Assembly (NCBI GenBank): GCA_030835135.1
Contig: JAUQWO010000013.1
Location: 29,694 to 93,693 of the forward strand
Length of the DNA stretch: 64,000 bases
Source of the DNA: Bacteroidota bacterium
GTDB lineage: Bacteria > Bacteroidota > Ignavibacteria > UBA10030 > UBA6906
Direction of reading: 5' to 3'
Shown: positions 25,921 through 33,656 of the stretch, piece after piece
How positions within the stretch are numbered: the stretch's first letter is position 1
Layout of the letters: the number at the start of each line of letters is the position of its first letter
Translations under genes and position numbers: made by a program
The notes under the pieces: generated by a model
Seen by the model: the letters and a program-made list of their open reading frames with translations, nothing else
Told to the model about the DNA's origin: nothing
Databases searched by the model: none

Positions 25921-27624
25921 ATGGCACGCCGCACCGTGACATTCCTGCTCCTCCTGGTCTCGGCTTCACTCCTGAGCGCTCAACCTGAACGCATCGATAG
26001 CACCGCCGTAGCGCTCATCAAAGCAGAGGGCCTTCAGCACTCACAGGTGATGCCGCTCCTCTCATCGCTCTGTGATGTGTACAGCCCGCGCCTCACATGG
26101 TCGCCGGAATATACCCGCGGCGCAGAGTGGGTCAAGAAGACATTTTCCTCCTGGGGGATCACGAAGGTCACGTACGACCGCTGGGCACCACTCGGCCGGG
26201 GTTGGACATTGAAGAACTTCTCCGCGATGGTCACCGCTCCCGTCCCCTTCCCGGTCATCGCCTACCCCTCAGCCTGGTCGCCGGGCTTCAAGGAGAAGGA
26301 AGCCGACGTCGTGTACCTCAACGCCTCCACGCCGGCAGACCTTGAACAGTACAAAGGGAAGATCAAGGGAAAGTTCGTCCTCCTCTCCGATCTCGCCGAC
26401 GTGCGCCCGCACTTCACACCGCAGGCGACACGCCTCGCGGACTCGGTGCTGCTCCGGATGGCGAACGCTGATATGCAGGGCGGACGCCGCGGCGCACGCC
26501 GCTTCCCACGCCTCGACCGCATGACGCCTGCGGCGATCGACTCGGCCCTCGCAGCCATCATCCAGATGTCACCCGATGCTGATACCGCCGCGATGCGCGA
26601 ACGCTTCGCCGGCATGCGCATGACCCCGCGCAAACTCCTCTTCGCCCAGGAAGAAGGCGCGATCGCCGTGATCACCCCGGGCTCCGGCGACGGCGGCACA
26701 ATGCTCGTCCAGTCCGCAACGGTCCCACAACCCCAGGAGACACCCAGGGAACAACGCACCCCCGCGTACGACGCGAAAGCAACATCCTTCATCCCCCAGA
26801 TCGTCTTCGCTGCCGAACACTACAACCGCATCCTCCGCTCGATCAAGCTCGGCGAAAAGGTGACGCTGGAGATGGAACTGCAGGTCGAGACCACGAAGGC
26901 GGATTCCAGCTTCAATGTGATCGCGGAGATCCCCGGCACCGACCTCACGGACGAGATCGTGATGATCGGCGGACATTTCGACACGTGGCACGCGGGCACG
27001 GGAGCAACGGATAACAACTCCGGCGTCGCCGCATGCATGGAAGCAGCACGCATACTGAAGGTGCTTGCAAAGGAGCACGGACTGAAGACGCGCCGGACGA
27101 TCCGGATCGGGTTCTGGGGCGGCGAAGAGCAAGGTCTGTTCGGGTCGCGCGAGTACGTCTCTGAATTCTTCGCACAACGCGAAGGCGAACAAGGGTTCGG
27201 TGGGTTTGGCGGTCCCGGCGGACCGGGTGGCCCACCCCGGATCACAACGAAGGCAGAGTTCGATAAGCTGTCCATCTACTTCAACCACGACAACGGCACC
27301 GGCCGCCTCCGCGGCATCTACCTCCAGGGCAATGAAGCTGCCCGCCCGATCTTCCGCCGCTGGCTCAGCGCGTACGGCGACCCCACGGCCCAGACCGTCA
27401 CGATACAGAACACGGGCGGTACGGACCACCAGTCGTTCGACGGCGTAGGGCTTCCCGGCTTCCAGTTCATCCAGGACCAGATCGAATATGATTCCCGTAC
27501 CCACCACTACAATATGGATGTGTACGAGCGGCTCATCGGCGATGACATGAAACAGGCGGCAACCATGATCGCCTTTTTCACCTGGCAGGCCGCCAACCGC
27601 GACGGAAAATTCCCCCGGAAATAG
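25921..27624 (+). CDS. Secreted M28 family metallopeptidase
   Basis: The protein has 567 residues from the ATG at 25921, the start of a clear signal peptide (to about LLSAQ, 20); the frame open far upstream is not coding. A PA-like insert is present in the first half. The zinc peptidase core has GGHFDTWHAGTGATDNNSGVA, WGGEEQGLFGSREY and GTDHQSFDGVGLPGFQF, covering the metal ligands His, Asp, Glu and the second His/Asp set. Two Gly/Arg-rich insertions (near 180 and 423) are unusual. It probably trims N-terminal residues from peptides outside the cytoplasm. Confidence 0.92.
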   Translation: MARRTVTFLLLLVSASLLSAQPERIDSTAVALIKAEGLQHSQVMPLLSSLCDVYSPRLTWSPEYTRGAEWVKKTFSSWGITKVTYDRWAPLGRGWTLKNFSAMVTAPVPFPVIAYPSAWSPGFKEKEADVVYLNASTPADLEQYKGKIKGKFVLLSDLADVRPHFTPQATRLADSVLLRMANADMQGGRRGARRFPRLDRMTPAAIDSALAAIIQMSPDADTAAMRERFAGMRMTPRKLLFAQEEGAIAVITPGSGDGGTMLVQSATVPQPQETPREQRTPAYDAKATSFIPQIVFAAEHYNRILRSIKLGEKVTLEMELQVETTKADSSFNVIAEIPGTDLTDEIVMIGGHFDTWHAGTGATDNNSGVAACMEAARILKVLAKEHGLKTRRTIRIGFWGGEEQGLFGSREYVSEFFAQREGEQGFGGFGGPGGPGGPPRITTKAEFDKLSIYFNHDNGTGRLRGIYLQGNEAARPIFRRWLSAYGDPTAQTVTIQNTGGTDHQSFDGVGLPGFQFIQDQIEYDSRTHHYNMDVYERLIGDDMKQAATMIAFFTWQAANRDGKFPRK

Positions 27625-27650
27625 CACGTGTAGCATTTTTCAACACTTTC

Positions 27651-27704
27651 TCCGCCCCGTCGCAGAGATGCACGAAAAAATCTTGCATTTCTCGATGGGG
27701 CGGA
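27651..27704. other. Long hairpin upstream of the hydrogenase operon
   Basis: TCCGCCCCGTCG pairs with CGATGGGGCGGA and AGAGATGCA with TGCATTTCT, each with one G-U pair, giving a 54-nt hairpin with an 11-nt A-rich loop. It lies 27 bp after the M28 stop and about 130 bp before the hydrogenase start. It could terminate the peptidase message or control hydrogenase transcription; no U-tract follows. Confidence 0.65.
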
Positions 27705-27711
27705 ATACTTT
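27683..27711 (+). promoter_or_regulatory. Candidate promoter of the hydrogenase operon
   Basis: TTGCAT-N17-TACTTT overlaps the right arm of the long hairpin. A separate TTGACA at 27760-27765 has no good -10 partner. Either would leave a leader of 60-125 nt before the ATG. Confidence 0.35.
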
Positions 27712-27839
27712 CCACCGTACTCGCCACACCCTCACCACGTACACGCTACCCCTGTTCTCTTGACATACCCTTTCTCCCGTCAGCGCTTAGCGTAACTCAC
27801 TCCCACTCGCACTCCGTTCCACCAATGCTGGAGGTGTGT

Positions 27840-28961
27840 ATGCTGGAACACCCTCTCACGATGTGGCAACAGATGGAGTCGCTCGGCTACACGCGCCGCG
27901 ACTTCCTGCGTTTTGCATCATGGCTTGCGGCCGCCGCAGGTATCGAAGCATCCGGTATCGGCCAGGTCGTCCATGCCATGGAGACCAAGCCCCGCATCCC
28001 TGTCCTGTGGCTGCACTTTCAGGAGTGCACATGCTGCAGCGAATCGTTCATCCGGAGTTCCCACCCGATCGTCGCTGACGTGCTGCTCGACAAGATCTCG
28101 CTCGATTACACCGAGACGCTCATGGCGGCAGCCGGACATCAGGCGGAGAAGTCGCTGCACGACACCATGAAGAAGTACAAGGGCGAGTACCTCCTGCTTG
28201 TCGAAGGCGCCATCCCGACAAACGATGACGGCGTCTACTGCTGCATCGGCGGCAGAAGCGCACAGGATATCCTCACGGAAGTCGCCGAAGGCGCGAAGGC
28301 GATCGTCTGCTGGGGAAGCTGTGCCTCCAACGGCTGCATCCAGGCCGCCAGCCCTAACCCCACCGGCGCCACCCCGGTCCACACACTGATCTCCGGCAAA
28401 CCGATCATCAACGTGCCCGGCTGTCCGCCGATCGCCGAGGTGATGGCCGGTACCATCGTGCATCTTCTCGCCTTCGACCGCATTCCGCAACTCGACGGCC
28501 TCGGCCGCCCGAAGGCATTCTTCTCCCGCCGCGTCCATGACACGTGCTACCGCCGTCCGAATTACGACGCCGGCCTCTTCGTCGAATCCTTCGACGACGA
28601 GAATGCGAAACGCGGCTACTGTCTCTACAAGATGGGGTGCCGCGGACCGGTCACCTACAATGCCTGCGGCGTGATGCGCTGGAACAACGGCGTTTCGTAT
28701 CCCATCCAATCAGGCCACGGCTGCATCGGCTGCAGCGAGGAGAAATTCTGGGACTACGGCCCCTTCTATCAGCATTTGGCCTCCTTCCCGGGGTTCGGCA
28801 TCGAGACCACCGCGGACAAAGTGGGTGTGGCACTCGGCATCGCGACCGCCGCCGGCATCGCGACGCACGCGATCAGCACCAACATCAGGAAACGGAAACA
28901 GATCCAGCAGGAGATCGCCGGCAGCGATACGATCGCCGATGACACGAAAGGAGGCGCCTGA
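27840..28961 (+). CDS. hyaA: Group 1 [NiFe] hydrogenase small subunit, oxygen-tolerant type
   Basis: The protein has 373 residues from the ATG at 27840, with GGAGG five bases upstream. A Tat signal (YTRRDFLRF) exports it with its partner. It carries three iron-sulfur clusters that pass electrons from the active site. The proximal-cluster ligands are Cys63, Cys65, Cys66, Cys161, Cys166 and Cys195. These are exactly 46 residues beyond Cys17, 19, 20, 115, 120 and 149 of E. coli Hyd-1, so both extra cysteines of the [4Fe-3S] oxygen-tolerant cluster are present. A C-terminal membrane helix (DKVGVALGIATAAGIATHA) anchors it. Its stop overlaps the next start (TGATG). Confidence 0.95.
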   Translation: MLEHPLTMWQQMESLGYTRRDFLRFASWLAAAAGIEASGIGQVVHAMETKPRIPVLWLHFQECTCCSESFIRSSHPIVADVLLDKISLDYTETLMAAAGHQAEKSLHDTMKKYKGEYLLLVEGAIPTNDDGVYCCIGGRSAQDILTEVAEGAKAIVCWGSCASNGCIQAASPNPTGATPVHTLISGKPIINVPGCPPIAEVMAGTIVHLLAFDRIPQLDGLGRPKAFFSRRVHDTCYRRPNYDAGLFVESFDDENAKRGYCLYKMGCRGPVTYNACGVMRWNNGVSYPIQSGHGCIGCSEEKFWDYGPFYQHLASFPGFGIETTADKVGVALGIATAAGIATHAISTNIRKRKQIQQEIAGSDTIADDTKGGA

Positions 28962-30679
28962 TGCCCAACCGTATCGTGGTTGACCCGATCACCCGCATCG
29001 AGGGACACCTCCGCATCGAGGCCGAAGTCAAAGATGGCAGGATCGTGGATGCCTACAGCGCCGGCACGATGGTGCGCGGACTGGAGATCATCCTCAAGGG
29101 CCGTGACCCGCGCGACGCATGGGCGTTCACCGAACGTACCTGCGGCGTATGCACAACGGTCCATGCACTCGCATCCGTCCGCACCGTCGAGAACGCCCTC
29201 GGCATCGTTGTCCCACCAAATGCCGAACTCGTCCGCAACCTGATGTTCTGCGCACAGTACCTGCAGGACCACGTTGTCCACTTCTATCATCTCCATGCTC
29301 TCGATTGGGTGGATGTGGTCAATGCGCTCAAAGCCGACCCGGTCAAGGCCTCCGGGATCGCCCAGTCCATCTCCAACTGGCCGAAGAGTTCGCCGAAGTA
29401 TTTCGCGGACGTCCAGAAACGCATCAACACGTTCGTGGCCAGCGGCCAGCTCGGCATCTTCAACAACGGCTACTGGGGCCATGCGGCGTATGCGCTGCCC
29501 GCCGAAGTGAACCTCATCGCGGTGGCACATTACCTCGAAGCGCTCGAGTGGCAGAAGGAGATCGTGAAGGTCCATACGATCTTCGGCGGCAAGAACCCCC
29601 ACCCGAATTATCTCGTCGGTGGTGCGCCCTGCGCCGTGAACATCGACGAGGCAAACGCCCTCAACGCCGAGCGTCTGGCCTACGTGGGCCGTTTGTTCGA
29701 TGAAGCAGCGACATTCGTGGAGCAGGTCTATCTCCCCGATCTCCTTGCGGTGGCGGGATTCTACAAGGACTGGGGTGCCATCGGTGGCGGACTCACGAAC
29801 TTCCTCGCCTATGGCGATCTGCCGGTCGCCGGCTACAACGCACCCGAAAGCTTCAAATTCCCCCGCGGTATCGTCCTCAACGGCGACCTGAGCAAAGTGC
29901 ATGAGGTGGACGGCAAGGACGCTGACCAGATACAGGAATTCATCGCGCACTCCTGGTATGAATACGAGGGCGGCGATGCGGTCGGCAAACACCCCTGGGC
30001 GGGTGAGACCAAACTGAAATACTCCGGCCCCAAACCACCCTATGACCACCTGGACGTGGATCAGAAGTACAGCTGGCTGAAGACGCCGCGCTGGAAGGGC
30101 CAGCCGATGGAGGTCGGCCCCCTCGCACGCATGATCGTTGCCTATGCGGCCGGCAACAAGGAAGTGCAGGAACTCGTCAACGGGACACTGAAATCACTCG
30201 ACGTGCCGGTCACGGTGCTCTTCTCGGCGCTCGGCCGCACAGCGGCACGCGGATTGGAAACGAAGCTGGTGGCAGGCTGGGCAAAAGAGTTCTTCGGCAC
30301 ACTCGTCGGCAACATCAAGAACGGCGATACGCGCATGGTGAACAACGAACGCTGGGACCCGGCAACATGGCCGGCACAGGCGAAGGGCGTCGGGATGACT
30401 GAAGCCCCGCGCGGCGCGCTCGCCCACTGGATCGTGATCGACAACACCAAGATCGCGAACTACCAGCTGGTCGTCCCCAGCACCTGGAATGCTTCACCAC
30501 GCGATGCGCAGGGACAACGCTCGGCATATGAAGCAGCACTCATCGGCGTCCCCGTGGCGGACCCGGAGCAGCCGCTGGAACTCCTGCGCACGATCCACTC
30601 GTTCGACCCGTGCCTCGCCTGTGCGGTGCACCTGTACGATGAACGCGGATCGTACGTCCACCGCATCGAGAGCTTCTAG
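28961..30679 (+). CDS. hyaB: Group 1 [NiFe] hydrogenase large subunit
   Basis: The 572-residue catalytic subunit carries the Ni-Fe(CN)2CO centre. Nickel and iron ligands are Cys61 and Cys64 in RTCGVC and Cys551 and Cys554 in DPCLACAVH. Cleavage after His557 should remove the last 15 residues after metal insertion, so a maturation protease is needed and is encoded downstream. It overlaps the small subunit gene at TGATG, forming a tight operon. All ligands are intact. It should oxidise hydrogen in the periplasm. Confidence 0.97.
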   Translation: MPNRIVVDPITRIEGHLRIEAEVKDGRIVDAYSAGTMVRGLEIILKGRDPRDAWAFTERTCGVCTTVHALASVRTVENALGIVVPPNAELVRNLMFCAQYLQDHVVHFYHLHALDWVDVVNALKADPVKASGIAQSISNWPKSSPKYFADVQKRINTFVASGQLGIFNNGYWGHAAYALPAEVNLIAVAHYLEALEWQKEIVKVHTIFGGKNPHPNYLVGGAPCAVNIDEANALNAERLAYVGRLFDEAATFVEQVYLPDLLAVAGFYKDWGAIGGGLTNFLAYGDLPVAGYNAPESFKFPRGIVLNGDLSKVHEVDGKDADQIQEFIAHSWYEYEGGDAVGKHPWAGETKLKYSGPKPPYDHLDVDQKYSWLKTPRWKGQPMEVGPLARMIVAYAAGNKEVQELVNGTLKSLDVPVTVLFSALGRTAARGLETKLVAGWAKEFFGTLVGNIKNGDTRMVNNERWDPATWPAQAKGVGMTEAPRGALAHWIVIDNTKIANYQLVVPSTWNASPRDAQGQRSAYEAALIGVPVADPEQPLELLRTIHSFDPCLACAVHLYDERGSYVHRIESF

Positions 30680-30700
30680 AACCGGAGAAGGAGACCACCC

Positions 30701-31375
30701 ATGCAGCATGCGCAGATCAGCCGTGTCTATGTATGGCAGCTCCCGGTCCGGTTCTATCACTGGATCAACGCATTGTCGGTCCTCGTCCTGGTGATCACCG
30801 GCTACCTCATCGGCAGTCCCCCCGCAGTGCAGAGCGGGAGCGAAGCATCCTTCGGCTACTGGTTCGGCACCGTGCGCTTCGTGCACTTCCTGGCAGCGTT
30901 CCTGTTCTTCTTCAATTTCGTCTACCGCATCTACTGGGGATTCGTCGGGAACCGGTACGCACGGTGGCAGAACTTCATCCCGTATCGGAAGGAACAGCTC
31001 GAGGAAGTAAAGGAGGTCCTGAAGGTGGACATCTTCCAGCGGTCCGTGAAACCACTGGAGTCCGTGGGCCACAACGCGTTGGCAGGCATCACGTATTTCA
31101 TCTCGTTCATCGCCTTCCTCTTCCAGTGCATCACCGGGTTCGGGATGTATGCCGCCATGAGCAAGGCCGCACTGCCGGCACTCTTTGCCTGGATCGTACC
31201 CCTGATGGGCGGCGATTTCGCCGTGCGCCAGTGGCACCATGCCATGATGTGGTTCTTCGTGCTGTTCAGCATGATCCACGTCTACCTGGTGTTCTACCAC
31301 GACTACGTCGAAGCACGTGGCGTGACCAGCTCGATGGTGGGCGGGTGGAAGTTCGTTGAGAAACACAAACTGTGA
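30701..31375 (+). CDS. hyaC: [NiFe] hydrogenase b-type cytochrome subunit
   Basis: The 224-residue integral membrane protein has four main helices and begins with the signature VWQLPVRFYHWINALSVLVL. Histidines in FYHW, FVHFLAAF and near WHHAMMWFF and IHVYLVFYHDY are the expected haem b ligands. It anchors the hydrogenase heterodimer and transfers electrons to the quinone pool. The gene has GGAGAAGGAG just before its ATG. It belongs to the HyaC/HydC family. Its presence shows a respiratory, uptake-type hydrogenase. Confidence 0.93.
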   Translation: MQHAQISRVYVWQLPVRFYHWINALSVLVLVITGYLIGSPPAVQSGSEASFGYWFGTVRFVHFLAAFLFFFNFVYRIYWGFVGNRYARWQNFIPYRKEQLEEVKEVLKVDIFQRSVKPLESVGHNALAGITYFISFIAFLFQCITGFGMYAAMSKAALPALFAWIVPLMGGDFAVRQWHHAMMWFFVLFSMIHVYLVFYHDYVEARGVTSSMVGGWKFVEKHKL

Positions 31376-31857
31376 GCGGACCGCTGCCGGCGTCGCCCCG
31401 CCCGGGGATCCTCATCCTGGGGATCGGCAATCTCCTCCTCGGCGATGAAGGGGTCGGCGTGCACGCCGCACAACACCTCGCGGCGCTCCCGTGGCCGGAG
31501 AACGTCACGGTCGTGGATGGCGGCACCGGAGGGTTCCATCTGCTGTCGCTTTTCGCGGACCACGATATCCTGGTCCTGATCGATGCGACACTGGACGACA
31601 ACCCTCCAGGCACGGTCCGGGAACTGCGTCCGCGCTTCGCGAACGACTACCCACGGACGTTGAGCGCGCATGATATCGGTCTGCGCGACCTGGTGGAGAC
31701 GGCCGCCCTCACGGGCGCGCACCCGGATGTCCACCTGATCATCGTTTCCATCAGGTCCGTGCAGAATATGTCCACGGAACTCAGCCCTGAAGTCGCTGCC
31801 GCCCTCCCCGACGTCGTCGCCCGCGTGCACCGCATCCTGCACACGCTCGCCCCGTAG
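31372..31857 (+). CDS. hyaD: Hydrogenase maturation endopeptidase
   Basis: This 161-residue HyaD/HybD family protease has ILGIGNLLLGDEGVG near the N-terminus, with the metal-binding Asp/Glu, DGGTGGFHLL, and a later conserved His (SAHDIGLRDL). It removes the C-terminal tail of the large subunit after nickel insertion. The start is GTG at 31372, overlapping the hyaC stop. The general maturation genes hypA-F are not in the window, so they must lie elsewhere. Its own stop codon enters a perfect hairpin. Confidence 0.93.
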   Translation: MSGPLPASPRPGILILGIGNLLLGDEGVGVHAAQHLAALPWPENVTVVDGGTGGFHLLSLFADHDILVLIDATLDDNPPGTVRELRPRFANDYPRTLSAHDIGLRDLVETAALTGAHPDVHLIIVSIRSVQNMSTELSPEVAAALPDVVARVHRILHTLAP

Positions 31858-31883
31858 GGGCGTCCCGCGATCGGGACGCCCCT
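31856..31883. terminator. Perfect 12-bp hairpin ending the hydrogenase operon
   Basis: AGGGGCGTCCCG and CGGGACGCCCCT are exact arms around CGAT. The hyaD TAG stop overlaps the first bases of the left arm. It also lies 22 bp from the end of the convergent C69 gene. No U-tract. Confidence 0.7.
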
Positions 31884-31904
31884 GCGAATGAAGTCCGCAC
31901 CCCT

Positions 31905-33503
31905 TCAGAACTTCTCATCGTACTTCGTCCACAACAGGTCCCCGAGCCTCCACCCCTCCATCACACCCCTCTCTGCCCACGTGTTCGTGTACCGCGTGAG
32001 GTATGCAACCGCGCGCGACGGCGACGCCCGCCATAGCCGCAACGCTTCCCGCTCCGTCTCGTCCTGCTGCTGGAACATCTGCTTCTGCAACGGCCCGAGC
32101 ACCCTCTCGATGTCGTGACGCATGTCGCCCCACCGCTGCGATGCCAGCGTGGAAAGATGGTTGTACGCCCACCACGCACACCGCCGGTCATATCCCGTCA
32201 CACGCCCATCCACCTTGAACGACGCCGGCAGAGCGGTCACACCACAGTACACCGGTGTGTACAATCCCGTGGCTGCATTGTCCCACGCCAACCACACCAC
32301 ACCCCCGATGGGATCAGGCAACCACCCGCGCGACTGCGTGATCGTGGCATACACCGTGAACCACCGCGCGATGGTCCGCTCTCCACGCCACCCCCACCCC
32401 CCGTTCACATGGAACAGCTTGAGCATGTCGTAGGGCATGAACGGCGACGCCATCGGCGAGATCTCGGTCTTCCCCTGCGGATTCACCCACGTGATGTTCT
32501 TCACCGGGTAGAACTCCGTCCCCTCATAGCTGTCCTGAAATATCGTCACAAGCTTCCCGGGCGTCACAGCCGAATCGGGCTTCACGGAGAACGGATAGTT
32601 CTCGGCATTCGGCGATAGCTTCAACGATGGCGCAAGCAGATCCAGCACCCGCCATTCCCTCCGCCGGCTCGCGAAGGATTGCCGTCCATCCGGATCGTAG
32701 GCATAACAGAATTCGAACGGCCCCGCCGCCGGATCCCACCACCCGTTCTCCCGCGCTACGCTCATGCAATTCGCGGACACAAGGAACATGGTGGTATCCT
32801 CCGGATGCACCTGTCGGATCCGGCTGGCATTGGCGTTCACCGCTACGTGCCCGTCCGGCACGCGCTGCGCAGCCCATACCGAGCCCACACGGCCGGTCCC
32901 GGGACCGACGATCTCGAAATGCCACACTTCCGCCGTATCAGCGATCGTCAGGCACTCCCCGACATCCCGCCACCCGTACCGGCCGGTCAGTTCCCCCGCC
33001 AGATGGATCGCTTCACGGGCGGAGGAACACCGCTCGATGAGCAACCGGACAAGCCGCCACAGATCGATGAGCCCTTTGGCGGAGACCAATTCCTCCCGTC
33101 CGCCGAAGGTGGACTCGCCAATGGCAAGCTGCTTCTCATTCATGCACGGCAGGGATGTGTTGATGTAGCCATAGGTCTGGCGGACCTCAGGGATCGTCCC
33201 CAGAGCACGCTGTGCATACGACGGCATGGCTGTCGTGTCACAGTCCGCGATCCGGTAGCAGGTGAACGTCTCACCCGCCGCGTACTTCCTCGCCGGACGG
33301 ATGTCCACCGTGGTCTGCGAGCGATGGTCATCGAGCGTGTGCGATGTGATGACCGATCCATCCGCCGAGGCTGCCCTGCCGACCGTGATGGTCGTGCATG
33401 CCTCAGGTCGGATCGGAGCGGAAGGTCCCTCCTCTGCCGCAGCATGAACGAGAGCCAGCGTGCAGACGATGGAGAGCACAAACAAGCGGGAGCGGTGGAT
33501 CAT
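31905..33503 (-). CDS. Secreted C69 family dipeptidase
   Basis: The 532-residue protein has a signal peptide. The mature form probably begins at Cys36 (EACTTITVGRAASADGSVI), the N-terminal nucleophile of the Ntn-hydrolase fold in peptidase family C69. Other family features are TYGYIN, GYGW-like RYGWRDVGECLTIAD and AVNANASRIRQ. These enzymes cleave dipeptides with broad specificity. It is convergent with the hydrogenase operon. No neighbour hints at a special substrate. Confidence 0.87.
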   Translation of the reverse strand: MIHRSRLFVLSIVCTLALVHAAAEEGPSAPIRPEACTTITVGRAASADGSVITSHTLDDHRSQTTVDIRPARKYAAGETFTCYRIADCDTTAMPSYAQRALGTIPEVRQTYGYINTSLPCMNEKQLAIGESTFGGREELVSAKGLIDLWRLVRLLIERCSSAREAIHLAGELTGRYGWRDVGECLTIADTAEVWHFEIVGPGTGRVGSVWAAQRVPDGHVAVNANASRIRQVHPEDTTMFLVSANCMSVARENGWWDPAAGPFEFCYAYDPDGRQSFASRRREWRVLDLLAPSLKLSPNAENYPFSVKPDSAVTPGKLVTIFQDSYEGTEFYPVKNITWVNPQGKTEISPMASPFMPYDMLKLFHVNGGWGWRGERTIARWFTVYATITQSRGWLPDPIGGVVWLAWDNAATGLYTPVYCGVTALPASFKVDGRVTGYDRRCAWWAYNHLSTLASQRWGDMRHDIERVLGPLQKQMFQQQDETEREALRLWRASPSRAVAYLTRYTNTWAERGVMEGWRLGDLLWTKYDEKF

Positions 33504-33656
33504 GGCGAGGTTCCTTCACGGTAGATTCCTGCAGCACGCTGCCCGGGAAGGTCCAGGTACTGCATGTTCGAGGGCTACAGTGATCTCCTTCTTCCCTCGT
33601 TTCTGCTTCACCATGAAGATACTCAGTCCGGCACCGGAACGCAAAAGGAATCGTGC

